The position numbers and the translations under genes were made by a program. Below are positions 36,966 through 48,500 of a stretch of 64,000 bases of DNA, one piece after another. How positions within the stretch are numbered: position 1 is the first letter of the stretch; the number at the start of each line of letters is the position of its first letter. The notes beneath the pieces were generated by a model that searched no databases, was not told where the DNA came from, and saw nothing but the letters and a program-made list of their open reading frames with translations. The stretch covers positions 3,347,679 through 3,411,678 of the forward strand of contig NC_081338.1 in assembly GCF_022539665.2 (NCBI RefSeq), written 5' to 3'. The stretch is from Daphnia carinata (taxonomy: Eukaryota; Arthropoda; Branchiopoda; Diplostraca; Daphniidae).

Positions 36966-37614
36966 CTCCTGATCGCACAAAAACGAAAAGAAAAAACAAA
37001 AAAAAATTGCTTTTGAATAATTACATCACGGCAAGTTGCAGCTTAAATCTAACAGGCATCACAGACAGAAATAGGAACCACATTTCATAACAAAATTCCT
37101 GAAAAAGAAATTTATTATTAACAATAGTTCGTTAGTATTAGTAGTTGGGAGGTCTTAAGGATTGATGGGGCATTTGGAAATTGTGTGACATATTGAAAAC
37201 ATTCAGTTCATTATAGAGACACGGTTTGCGACCAAGGGCTACTGCTAAATAATGCATTAAATAGTGAAGTGAAATGGCCAGGGTAATGTTGTGCAAAAAG
37301 CAATGACTTAGCTAAGTGACCCAGTGAAATACAATATGGCATATGTAACTAAACTAAACGAGTGCAGAGGCAAGACCAAGTGTTGATGCAGTGCTTATTT
37401 AGTGCGTGATTGGTGTTTCCACAAATTACAAAAGGTATAGAATTGGTGAACGCAAAATTAATCGTTGTGAGAAAGTGTGAATCACTACACCGGTAATCAA
37501 AGCGATAAAACTACGGTAGTGCATATCGTGCAGGTGCGTGAGCTACTGAGCTGTAAAGGATAAAATGGTGTTTAATTCTTTATTTCCAATTGCCCAAGGT
37601 TATTTATCTATTTT

Positions 37615-37865
37615 AGGGGCACGAGCTTGAGTTCATCGAGGGGGAACGGCTATCTCCCGGAGTTCACGTGGAAATTAAAGTTTATATTACGGCTATCGGC
37701 CTTCAGAATTCTACCCCTACTCTAGACTTTTATTCCGGGAAAGCCAGGAAGGAACGTTTCGACGCGTATATAAGGCGGTAGCCAACACTACAATTCACAG
37801 TCTTGCAAGGATCTTCCACTGCAAATGATGCCTTGGCATCATCTTCGGACGCATCGCTCGTCAGG
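37615..37865 (+). promoter_or_regulatory. TATA-containing GC-rich island with a donor site (possible transcript start)
   Basis: GTATATAAGG near 37770 is followed about 30 bases later by TTCACAGTC, a plausible start region. It is then followed by an 18-base palindrome (ATGATGCC, TT, GGCATCAT at 37825-37842) and CAG-GTATGT, a good splice donor near 37863. This could be a non-coding first exon or a solo LTR-like sequence. No partner LTR or downstream exon could be assigned. Confidence 0.35.
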
Positions 37866-38439
37866 TATGTTAGTTTCCGCTTTGTCTTCTTCCTTTGTAA
37901 TTTTTAGCAATAATTTTACGTAGCTATACTTTGTAAAATTAAAGCTCGAAATGTATTTAAGCTAAATTGCATTCGAAATTTTGTAATTGTTTAATGTAAC
38001 TGTAAATGTGTGTAGATAGTCTGAATGTAAAACTAATTTTTGATACGCTTAAGTAATCGCGATCTCTCATTTCATTGCTCTATACAGGATTATTTAGTAC
38101 TGCAATTTCGGCCGATTCCGGCCGACAAAATAACGTGTCCTGGTGTGTGAGTGGCTGCGCAATGTGTAAGTTGAAAGATGTTAGGCTAATATCAGTCACT
38201 AGTTGAATGATTTAGTCTGATGTATAATACCTTATGCCACCAATGCAGCTGTGTCGTAAATGATAGCCTAATTTTAATAGTGCATAGATGTCATTGCAAA
38301 ACACGTTAACGTTCATACGAAGGGGGTTACAGGGGACGAGTGTATGGCGTGTACAACACTCGCGAAAAAACCAAAGGGTCGCATATATTGTTAGTTTCTC
38401 ACAGCTAAAACAACACTTTTACTAGAAACGAGATCGAAA

Positions 38440-39695
38440 ATGCTTCTGTTGTCATGGACGATTCTTCTGTCATTCTTGACATCTCTTTTGAGCGCCGATG
38501 CTTTACGCACGAAGAGGCGCCACTTTGAACAATCTCAGCGGAACCAATCTTCTGACGAACCAAATTTCGTTGTTAAAGACGAAGGCAAACACCAACCAGG
38601 AACCAATGAGGTAAAGTGGCTCATATCAAATGTATATATCATACATTAACTCAACAATTTTTGAGTTAGTGATACTCAAAAGACGAGATGGCCTTCAAAT
38701 CAGAGGACGCTATTGTCATGCTTCAACGTTTGCTGACAGGTACTATAATGGAACAACTCCTTCAGTTCGACCTTCCAGACAAGCGTTGTTTTGAGAAAAG
38801 ATCAAAATGAGGATGCCTCCTTGTGTGTGGGAGCATTGGTAGGGCCTTCTCACGTCCTCATTGCTGCTCACTGCGTTACAGGGTAATTGATTGTGTTCAA
38901 CTGTTCACTGAATTCATCTAAAGTCGTTTGGAAAAGCAGGAACCCTACTGGTGACTTGAAAATGCGTTTAGGTGAATCGAATGTTAACCGTGAATCGAAG
39001 TTGTATTCTCGCATCGAATGGGACGTAGTCTTTGCCGCTATCCATCCGGAATACTATCCAGGCAAACTTAACAGTGACATTGCCATCATCAAATTTGAAG
39101 GCACTGTCAATTTTGTCGATAAGTACGTGCATCATAAAGTCATCGTTTAGTAAAATGTAATAATTTTCTTCTCGTTTCGTGAGCTATAGTCGTCACATTG
39201 CTCCCCGTTTGCATTCCTGAGAAGAAACAAAAACTCGCTGCCTCTCGTTACTTCCTGCTTGCTAGATGCGCTAGAAATGCATTGCGTGCCGGAGGAAAAT
39301 ACGGAGATATTCTAAAGGTTAACTGCGCTTACAATCATGGAGCACTTTCTTCTGCAAGATTAGCAACGTTTAATATTTTTACGAAATTAGGAAATAAAGG
39401 TACCTGTACTTGCTTATGAAGGTTGTTGGAGTAAATTGCGCAGTACACGACTTGGATTCAGCAACAAGTTGACTCCTGTGCGATAGAGGAGAACAACTTC
39501 CCTGCAACGTATGTTGGTTCTTGTGTTGGATGGATATATTTCCTAAAATGCTTTGTGGAACAGGATGATAATGGTAGTTAATTTGCGTGCGAGTTTTACG
39601 GTAGAGAGGTCCTGGTGGGTATCGTCATCTCTTGCGCCACTTATACTGAAGTGTCCGAGTCCTCCGACTGGGTCCAAGAAAATCTAAACGATTAA
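38440..39695 (+). pseudogene. CLIP-type trypsin-like serine protease, inactivated
   Basis: The pieces of an S1 serine protease are in order. Exon 1 (38440-38610) has a signal peptide (MLLLSWTILLSFLTSLLSAD). The next segment contains CVGALVGPSHVLIAAHC with the catalytic His. Another (38950-39150) has IHPEYYPGKLNSDIAIIKFE with the catalytic Asp. Later come PVCIPEKK, then NALRAGGKYGDILK, then TRLGFSNKLTP. The C-terminus is REVLVGIVISCATYTEVSES ending WVQENLND and a stop at 39695. Several frames are broken. Where the family has GDSGGP the sequence reads DDNGS followed by a stop, so the nucleophile serine is replaced by asparagine. Order and motifs match clip-domain proteases of arthropod moulting or immunity, but this copy cannot be catalytic. 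Confidence 0.8.
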
Positions 39696-40399
39696 TCATT
39701 CAGTTTTCTGGATTTTAATGTTATCTTAGTAAAGAGCCGACGACAATGAACGCAATTATAAAGAACTAACACTAGGTTTTGAATAATTTTACTTTCACTG
39801 TTATGCACTCTAGATTTCAGCCCTGTTTTACCCCTTTACTAGTTATAGACACATGTTTTAGCAGATGTTCTTGTAATCCATCTCAATATTATGAGAAATC
39901 GTCGCAATAGAATTCCCAGTGTAGGTGATGAATACAACGTGCTAGTAAACATTTTTCCTAAATTAACACTATTGAACAGAATCAGAGCGCTATTCTGAGA
40001 CGACTGCACACCACGACTATTGGCGACACTAGTGTCTAAGCATCGACATCAGTATATAGAATATCGCCGCAAGTGGTTCTTTTTCTCTTCATGCTACCGG
40101 CAATTGTTTTGTTTTTGCTACCCCTTCCTCTTTCGACAGTTCCAGGAAAATGCTAATTGCCTAGGCAGAAATTCGTTAGCTGATCGACATCTTGGGGAAG
40201 GGGAGCAAAAATTCATGATGGCCGCTTGAAGAACTACACGCTTTCAATTATCGTTGAAAAATGAAATAAACTAATACAAGTACCAAAGAAGCTTACATCT
40301 ATTATTTAAGGTTACACAGATGAACATTGGTATTAAATTCACCAAATTTCGTGGGTAACGGGAACATAAAATGCAAATATGAGTGCGCTATACCCAAAA

Positions 40400-40905
40400 A
40401 CCAATTGCCAACATACCGTTATTACCGACGATGGGACGGTACAAAGGTGTTAATAAAATGTTTTCTGGGTTGAGTTGAACGATCCAGGGCACCGGTAGCT
40501 GATTCCTACACTGGGAGGCCTGGTTTCATGGCCTATAGCGAAATCCGCAGTGCTGCTCGCTCCAATAGCTGGCTAGTGTTCCAAGATCCCACTCAAGCAA
40601 TCGGTCCCTATGCCGTATCGTCGACCAGCCCCAACACTTGGGTTGGTTACGACAATCTAGCCATGGCCACTGCCAAATCCAAATACATTCTGTCTAACGG
40701 ATTGGGTGGAGGAATGGCATGGGACATCAGTATGGATGACTTCCAAAACACTTACCTCACTGGAGCCAACCCAATCGTGACAGCAATCTCTAATACCCTG
40801 AATTCCGTGACCATCTTCAACGACAACATGTTGTGTGATACTGGGTTGTACTTTAATCCTACGTGGCTGGTTTGGGCCAACGTCAACTGTGTCATTAGCG
40901 GTTGA
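40400..40905 (+). pseudogene. Truncated GH18 chitinase copy
   Basis: An open frame (40528-40905) matches the C-terminal part of the neighbouring chitinases: MAYSEIRSAARSNSWLVFQD, PYAVSSTSPNTWVGYDN and [18 protein letters not shown]. Just upstream, YTGRPGF and further decayed sequence continue the match. The catalytic DxxDxDxE segment, signal peptide and N-terminal half are absent. After TLNS the whole Thr-rich linker and the first half of the peritrophin-A domain are deleted, and the frame resumes as GLYFNPTWLVW, having lost the fifth Cys of that domain. No promoter or start exon was found, so it is a duplicated fragment rather than a gene. Confidence 0.82.
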
Positions 40906-41943
40906 ATACCATGAATAACAGCTGTCGTGCAACAGCGTGAAAGTAATTTTGATACAATCTATATGTGTATTGTTGTATTGTATTGTTTACGTTTGTATTT
41001 TTCTTGGAATAACAATTGAACAACAGTAGCGCAATGAAAAATTGTGTTTGCTCCAAATTTTACAATTTTACCTGAGGACAGAATGAAACAACAGCTTTAT
41101 GTTTCGTTATCCTTTTGTAGAGGGCAACGAACGTTAACGTCACACTTCCGCATCCGTATTCAACAAATGTGTCTAGTTTGACCTGGGTCTTTCAACTTAT
41201 TACTGATGCGATGTCACCAACACATTTTCTACTGACTCACGTCATTTGCATCGACTGGCTGTCGATATTTTGTTTCTAAACAGCGCTTATAATATTTTGC
41301 GTCTCAGTTGTCACGTAGCTCACGGATGTAATGACGTCAATGGCCGTACGCATCTGCGTTGCCTCGAGTAGCAAATGCAGACTTTGCCGTTACTCTGTGT
41401 TTGCTATTTTAAATTTTATTTTCCAATGAAACCCTGAAAACAGGATGAAGGGTTGGGGGGGGGGTAAAGGGTGTATCTAGAACTCACACTCGGAAATGAA
41501 AAAAGCGATCATAGGACACACAACATTTTGTGTCTGTTATTCGCAGCAACACAGATGCGCACGACCACTGAGTCACAACATTCGTGAGCGACGAGAGCGT
41601 TGAAAGCAAAATGTTGTTAACGTTTCGTGAAAACAAAATGTTAAAATGTCTGTCGATGCTAATGGCGTGTGTCCGCAAACGGCTGTTTTCAAACAGTGAT
41701 ATGTCGAACGACCCAGGCCGAATTATTTACATTAAGTTCATTGAAGCTGCAGCTGTGTAGTTGTTGCTAACGAACTTTCACGGCGCACATGTGCGACTAT
41801 AGGACGTCCGTTGTGTCATATTAAAGAACGATACACGCTAATGCTGTTGCGATTTCCCAACAGAGGGGACAAAAACGTATTTAAAGGCAAGCGCGTTTTG
41901 AATTTTTCAAAGTAAGTGCTTTAAGCTTTAACTGAAAGCAAGA
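40906..41943. other. Spacer upstream of chitinase 1
   Basis: No gene is seen. TATTTAAAGG near 41878 may be the TATA element of chitinase 1, 60-70 bases before its ATG. Confidence 0.4.
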
Positions 41944-43649
41944 ATGAAACTGCTGCTGTGGTCGTGGACGGTCCTTTTGGCTCTGGTGTCGTCTCGTATC
42001 GACGCACAAAATTCGAATAATTTTATATGCTACTTTCCTAATTGGTCTCGATATCGTCCAGGTAAAGCAATACATCACTCCTATTTAAAATGTTATTATA
42101 TCCTTTGCGCTTCAACATTAAAGGACTTGGCCAGTACACTGTTGACAACATCAATCCAAAATTATGCACCCATTTGGTTTACGCTTTTGCCGTCCTGGAT
42201 GGGGCTACCAATAAGATAAAGGTGTACGATACCTGGTCAGACATCGATCTCGGCGGCTACCAGAAGTTTGTCGCTCTCAAGGCCCAGAACTCCAAGCTGA
42301 AAACTATGATTGCCATAGGAGGTTGGAACGATTCTAACGATGGCAGTGGCAAGTATTCCGCGCTGGTGGCCAGCTCGGCCAAAATCACTACATTTGTCAA
42401 CTCGGTCGTGGCTCTCCTCCAATTGTACAAGTTCGACGGCTTGGATTTGGATTGGGAATATCCGTCGACTGCAGCTGACAAAGCTGGTTTTGCTAACCTT
42501 ATCGTAGCCCTGAAAAATGCCTTTACACCGTTTGGTTTCCTGCTAAGCGCTGCAGTACCGGCGTCACAGTTCACCATTGATGCTGGTATTAAAACAACGC
42601 AAATCATTTCTTAGAAGAAAATCGATGATAGACTTCCTTTAATTGTTAATAACATTTATAGGTTATGACGTTGCTACAATGAGCCAGAACTTAAATTTTA
42701 TCAACCTGATGACGTATGATTTCCATGGCGCTTCGTGGGAGCCAACAGTAGCTGACCACCACTCTCCTCTTCAAAAACGTTCAACGGACCCGACCAATTT
42801 CAACTCCAATTTTGCCGTTAACTATTGGATTACGAAAGGTATGCCCGCTTCCAAAATCAATATGGGTATACCTCTTTACGGAATGAGCTGGAAACTTACC
42901 TCCACCACCACTACACCACCGGCGCCGGCTTCTGGCGGTGGCGTCGCCGGACCCTACACTCAGACGGTTGGCTTCTTGGGTTACAATGAAATTTGCAGCG
43001 CTGTTCGCTCCAATGGTTGGCAAGTAGTCCAGGATCCTAGTCAAGCAATTGGACCATATGCCGTCTCGCAGACAAGTCCCAAAACGTGGGTTGGTTACGA
43101 TGATCCGGCTATGGCCACTGTCAAGACAAACTACATCAAGTCAAAGGGATTAGGCGGAGCAATGGTCTGGGACATAAGTATGGATGATTTCCGCAATACT
43201 TGCGCCGCTGGAGCCAACCCTATCTTGACGGCAATTTCCAATACCCTTAACACTTCGTCAACCATACCTACTACACCATCAACTTTGACGACAACAATTC
43301 CAGGTGTCACGACAGTAATTCCAACCGTCACGACAGCTGTACCTGTAGCTCCAACAACAACTAAATCATCTGGAACTTGTAAGTTTATGAATTACGTATA
43401 AACGTATATGGAAATAAACTTTGCGTTGTTTTAGGCTTTCCATTAAATGCCTTTCTCTTTTGATTCGTTGTTCTAGTCGTTTGTCCAAGCCCAAATGGAT
43501 TGTTTCCGGATCCAGCCTCTTGCTCCAGCTTCTATAATTGCGGCCACGGAACCCCATATCTCACGCAGTGCAGTGCTGGGACATATTTTAATCCCAATAT
43601 GTTGTATTGCGACTGGCCATGGAATGTCAACTGTGCCACTAGTGGTTAG
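41944..43649 (+). CDS. GH18 chitinase with C-terminal peritrophin-A (CBM14) domain, copy 1
   Basis: Predicted 489-aa secreted endochitinase that hydrolyses beta-1,4 N-acetylglucosamine chains in cuticle or peritrophic matrix. Exons: 41944-42061, 42124-42585, 42662-43378, 43477-43649, all GT-AG and in phase. Signal peptide MKLLLWSWTVLLALVSSRIDA. The GH18 barrel runs from [13 protein letters not shown], includes GGWND and the catalytic [11 protein letters not shown] (Glu151 the acid), then NLMTYDFHG, and ends near WDISMDDF. A short Thr/Pro linker leads to a six-Cys chitin-binding domain ([14 protein letters not shown] through NVNC). The family is usually induced at moulting. It forms a tail-to-tail inverted pair with chitinase 2, 640 bases away, with the same exon boundaries. 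Confidence 0.96.
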
Positions 43650-44289
43650 ACAAGAATGTATGACAAGTCTTGCGGTGAAGGGTAAAAAATGGGTTTGATG
43701 CGCAGCTACGTGCTTCAATGATTTATGTTTTGAATACATCCAAGATAGCATTCAAATGTTTGTCACATTAGTTAAGAAGTCCAATTGCTGTTGTGTTAGA
43801 TAGTAGTGACACGTTTCACCCGTCCGGAAAGCACACTGCTTGGTGGTAAAGGAAGATGGATTCCGCAAAATGAATCTGAAAACGTGTCACTTGGAGCCAT
43901 TTAAACCACACTTGGCAAACGTTGTAGACTTCGGCTATAGAATGCCCTTTAACACGCTGACGATAATGCGAAACAACGTGCTCTGACTTATTTTACGAAA
44001 ACAACTTGGAGTTCTCCTGGAATCCAACAAACTAAGCTTCCGTTGCGTTCTAGTAAGTGGCTGGGATAGTAGGGTGTTATTATTAGGTTGGGGTGGTGGA
44101 ATAAGAAGGCGTGATGATGGCATCAAAACGCGAACTATAGAAACGCTATTATACCGCTATACGATGAATACACACTCATACAGGATGGCTGTTTATGTTT
44201 ATTGAAACCCCATACAACTTTCTTAAAAGAATTGTTTGTACCACCACCGATTTACCCCTTCTTCGGGAATGTTAACATGCATTACTCTT

Positions 44290-46249
44290 TCAACCACTTA
44301 CGGTGCAATTCACGTTTGCGGGCCAGTCGCAAACCAGCAAAGTAGGATTAAAGTATAATCCAGTACCGCATTGCATTTTGATTGGTGTTCCGTTGCTGCA
44401 GGAGTAAAAAGACGAGCAAGAAGCAGGGTCCGGAAACAATCCATTTGGGCTTGGACAGGTGACTTTAATGATAAAAGGGGACAGTAGGTTAGAAAAATAG
44501 ACACAAGAACATATTTTATGCACATCATAAGAAACTCACAAGTTCCAGATGGTTTGCTTGTAGTGGGCCTTGTTGTTTGAGTAGTAGCTTTAACTGTTGT
44601 TGATGCAATTTTTGTCGTTGAAGCTGGTTTCGTTGTTGAAGTTTGCTTTGTAGTTGGATTCGTGGTTGAAGCTAACTTTGTTGTTGAAACAGGTTTAGTT
44701 GTTGTAGCTGGCTTAGTTGTTGTCGTAGCTGGCTTAATTGTCGTTGTGGCTGGCTTAGTTGTCGTTGTAGCTGGTTTAGTTGTTGTTGTAGCTGGTTTAG
44801 TTGTCGTTGTAGCTGGCTTAGTTGTTGTTGTAGCTGGTTTAGTTGTCGTTGTGGCTGGTTTAGTTGTCGTTGTAGCTGGCTTTGTTGTCGTTACGACTGG
44901 CGTTGTTGTTGACAGAGTTGCCGGTGTAGTAGAGATGGTTAGCGAGGAGTTAAGGGTATTGGAGATTGCCGTCATGATTGGGTTGACTCCAGTGACGCAA
45001 GTGTTTTGGAAGTCATCCATACTGATGTCCCATACCATTGCTCCACCCAATCCTTTTGATAAAATGTAACTGGATTTGACGATGGCCATCGCCGGATCAT
45101 CATAACCAACCCAAGTTTTAGGACTGGTCGGCGATACGGCATAGGGACCGATTGCTTGAGTGGGATCTTGGACAACTTGCCAACCATTGGAGCGAACAGC
45201 GTTGCAGATTTCGTAATAAGCCATGAAGCCAGGCGTCCCAGTGTAGGGACCAGTAACTCCACCACCAGAAGCCGGCGCCGGTGGTGTAATGGTGGTGGAG
45301 GTAAGTTTCCAACTCATTCCGTAAAGCGGTATACCCATATTGATTTTGGCAGCAGGCATGCCATTACTAATCCAATTGGTAACACCAAAATCAGTATTGA
45401 GATTAGTCGTTTCTGTTGAACGCTTGCGAAGCGGAGAGTGATGGTCAGCTACCGTTGGTTCCCATGAGGGGCCATGAAAATCGTACGACATCAAGTTGAT
45501 GAAATTCAAATTTTGGCTCATCTTGGGCACATCGTAACCTAAATGATTTATATAGAAATCAAACTATTGATCAAGGATTGTATCAAAACGTTTCACCATT
45601 AAATACCGGCATTAATCAATGAAGCGGAAACGGCAGCACTTAACAAGAAACCATAGGGCGTAAAGGCATTTTTCAGGGCTACGATAAGGTTAGCAAAACC
45701 AGCTTTGTCAGCTGCAGTCGACGGATATTCCCAATCCAAATCCAAACCATCGAACTTGTACAATTGGAGGAAAGCCACAGCCGAGTTGACAAATGTATTG
45801 ATGTTAGTTGAGCTGGCCACCAGCGCGGAATACTTGCCACTGCCATCGTTAGAATCGTTCCAACCTCCTATGGCAATCATAGTTTTCAGCTTGGAGTTCT
45901 GCGTCTTGAGAGCGACAAACTTCTGGTAGCCGCCGAGATCGATGTCTGACCAGTTATCAAACACCTGTATCTTGTTGGTAGTCCCATCCAGGATGGCAAA
46001 AGCGTACACCAAATGGGTGCATAATTTTGGATTGATGTTGTCAACAGTATATTGGCCAAGTCCTTATTGTTCAAGCACAAAGCATGCGTTAAACTAATGT
46101 TCAAATTGTAACAGAAGTGGCAGAAAAGCATTACCTGAACGATATCGTGACCAATTAGGGAAGTAACAGATGAAATTCGGGCTTTGTGCGTCGATAGGAG
46201 ACGCCGTGAAAGTCAAAAGGACCGTCCATGACAACAGAAGCAATTTCAT
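44290..46249 (-). CDS. GH18 chitinase with Thr-rich repeat linker and CBM14 domain, copy 2
   Basis: Predicted 580-aa secreted endochitinase, paralogue of copy 1. Exons in transcript order: 46249-46135, 46062-45607, 45538-44540, 44462-44290, with phases identical to copy 1. Signal peptide [20 protein letters not shown]. The catalytic [11 protein letters not shown] is intact (Glu150), as are NLMSYDFHG and WDISMDDF. The linker is about 90 residues longer than in copy 1 because of tandem KPATTTT units, probably heavily O-glycosylated. The CBM14 domain keeps six Cys ([14 protein letters not shown] to NVNC) and ends VSG. The gap before NAG at the exon 2 end is a few residues shorter than in copy 1. 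The first exon shares 20 exact bases with the dead protease at 38.4 kb. Confidence 0.96.
44691..44890 (-). repeat. Coding minisatellite, 21-base unit (KPATTTT)
   Basis: About nine tandem 21-base units within chitinase 2 exon 3 encode KPATTTT with minor variants ([15 protein letters not shown]). Units differ mainly by GTT/GTC and GGC/GGT synonymous changes, which suggests recent unequal exchange or slippage. Confidence 0.9.
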
Positions 46250-46932
46250 TCTTGTTTCGGGAAAAGCTAAAGCCTTAACTGAAAGAAACAGAAATGCATT
46301 TGCTGCTAAATACGTTTATGTTCAGTACCTATAAGCAGATTGGGTTTCCATTGCTCGGTTGTTCAATGCCACAGATGTGAAGCAGTAGCATATGTGCCTG
46401 AAAACATTTGTCGACAACGATCACGCATCCGCTTTACGTCATGAAAATACAAAGTGCGCACGTTACATTTAACCGTTCGACGTGTCGTTGAAATAAACGA
46501 ATACAATCGCGTTACTGGCGTTCGCTGTAAACGTTTCGAGGTAACCCAAAGCCTTTTTTTTTTAATTTAGAGGCTCTACCATATTTCGTTTCACGTCACA
46601 AAAGGTGTAATGTCTATACAGCAGCGCATGTAGACCTAATCTTGATCGACAGGTGAAAACTGGCACCAGTATGTTTTTCGTAGTTCTTTTTACGTATTGA
46701 TGTTGAAATAACAGATTCCGCTATAGCATCAAAACAAACAAGAACTGCTAACGAAATATGGCATTTCATCTGATCGTTATCAAAAACGCATAACATGGCT
46801 GCAATGACTTGCACTATACTAACTTATCCTTAAACTTTCCATTAATTGAATTCCCAACATTGATGTAGTAATAGTATATTGAAGTGCAGACAACATCTGA
46901 AAATAATTTACACTCTAGCTCGACAAATATCA
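46250..46932. other. Spacer between chitinase 2 and cuticle protein 4
   Basis: Holds the chitinase 2 promoter (not resolved) and the 3' end of cuticle gene 4. No additional gene is recognised. Confidence 0.45.
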
Positions 46933-47449
46933 TTAGTAAGTTGAATCCGGATAAGCTGTGGTATAAGCAGGAGCTTCATAGGATGGGCTGTAAGATGCTG
47001 GCTTGTACTCGGGATATTTCGCTTCGCCAATGTACTTGACATCAGCTACGTATCCATAGCTGTCAGCCTTGTATGTTACAACTTGGGTACGGCCATCAGG
47101 AAGAGCAACACTGTAAGATCCAGTCACCACCTTTCCATCACTGCTCTCTGAGTGGGAATAATCGTTGTACGAAGCCTCGTCCTTAACAGCGTAGGAGTAG
47201 CTATACGGCTGGGGAGCCTGTTACATTGAAATTTACAGCCAATTAAGATTTTCATGGTTTAATTTTAAATGAAGAAAGACTAACGTAATCGTATGAAGGT
47301 TTGTCGTAAGTGGCTGGGTACTCGGGATAGGCAGTCTCGGCAACAGCTACAGCAATCAAAACGGCTAAAACGAAGCACTGAAACATTGAAAAAGAACGAA
47401 CACAAGATTAGCAGATTGCAATGCGCCTGGCAGGCTTATTTACCTTCAT
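46933..47449 (-). CDS. R&R cuticle protein 4
   Basis: Predicted 127-aa secreted chitin-binding cuticle protein. Exons in transcript order: 47449-47444 (Met-Lys), 47377-47285 (signal peptide ending AVAVAE, then [17 protein letters not shown]), 47217-46933. The R&R core is [40 protein letters not shown] and [20 protein letters not shown]. The short tail is Ser/Pro/Tyr rich. It belongs with the 54.2- and 59.2-kb genes (YSYAVKD subgroup, DKPSYDY at the exon 2 end). Confidence 0.94.
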
Positions 47450-47495
47450 TGTAATACTGGGATGAAGTTGTTGCTGGTTCAGTGGAGAACAAGTT

Positions 47496-47533
47496 ACTGA
47501 TATCCATTGAAGCAGAGACACTTGGTATTTATA
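47496..47533 (-). promoter_or_regulatory. Core promoter: TATAAATA plus ATCAGT initiator
   Basis: On the minus strand TATAAATA (47533-47526) precedes ATCAGT (47501-47496), with the ATG about 47 bases further on. Confidence 0.75.
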
Positions 47534-48500
47534 CAAGGAGTTTCCTATTGGAAAACAATTTACTCCAAAAGCTGAAAAAATTGGCCAATAGAGAGGGAGA
47601 GTAGGTATAGCAGCCTCGTAGCAAGATTTCATTTGCGCACAAATAATTGTTTCTCACCATGCCTTCACAATATTTCGAAAAACAATTGGTTAAAATTGGT
47701 AAACATCGACCAGACGGATCGAATCGTGTCCGATAAACCACATTACATCAATAAAAGATGGTGAAAAGACACGATCGAGCAACAATCTCACGCGTCTTAG
47801 ACGACAAATGTGAACGGAAAGCTTAGTCACGGTTGGTTGATGCTTGAGGCCTGGGCGGCAGTATGAGCGGTGTAAGAATTTTGGGTCTGAATCTCGGACA
47901 ATAAAAGAGTAATTGAAAGAGAAAGTCATTGCCCACATTGTTCTATTATACTACATTATTGAATATCTATAGCTTACGACGTTATTGTTTAATTGAAGGA
48001 CGTACATGATTGTCTAGACGATAAGTTTTATGTCGCCCTATATTGGTAAGTGACATTGATGTGGAAGTTAGGTGTTGGCGGTTCTCTACCTAAAATTTCT
48101 GTTGCTTTTATTTTCTTTCGTAATTTGTTTCGCTTAGTGTAAAGTCCTTCATCTATTGTACACTGGCCCTTTAAGCTAAGGACAATAAAGAAAAGTGAAT
48201 GAAAGTACAACGGTAAGTCACGTTGCAGTATACGGTAGCTACTAGCCCATTCAGTTGATAGAGAAAGAGTTCTTTTCATGTTATTCTTGATCAACGTTTA
48301 GGTTTTTCTAAGGCCTTAGAAAATTATTGGCTTTGGAAATGGAACTGTTGTTTACTGTATTATATTCAATCTGTTTCGGTATAGCGGAAAGACTTAAGGA
48401 AAGGGCTTTCTGAAGGAATCGCCAAGAATTTCATTTGTTATAAATAAATTGTATTCCCACTTTACAAACACGTTTGTGTACAAATAATTTTCATTCTGAA
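47534..48500. other. Spacer between cuticle genes 4 and 5
   Basis: Open frames here are short and unrecognised. No repeat or RNA gene is evident. Confidence 0.45.

Larger units (their letters stand above)
34243..38439. other. Long spacer with GC-rich islands
   Basis: No complete gene is supported. Three GC-richer patches stand out from AT-rich surroundings: about 36050-36190, 36720-36965 and 37615-37865. The last two are listed separately. Elsewhere only short unrecognised frames and a poly-A run near 34710-34726 are seen. Confidence 0.5.

Noticed and set aside
37615-38165. LTR of a retrotransposon
   Set aside because: A TATA box and start-like site are present, but no second copy, primer-binding site or gag/pol sequence was found in the window.
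44662-45069. Plus-strand 135-codon frame of alternating Val/Ala/Gly
   Set aside because: It is the antisense shadow of the KPATTTT repeat in chitinase 2.
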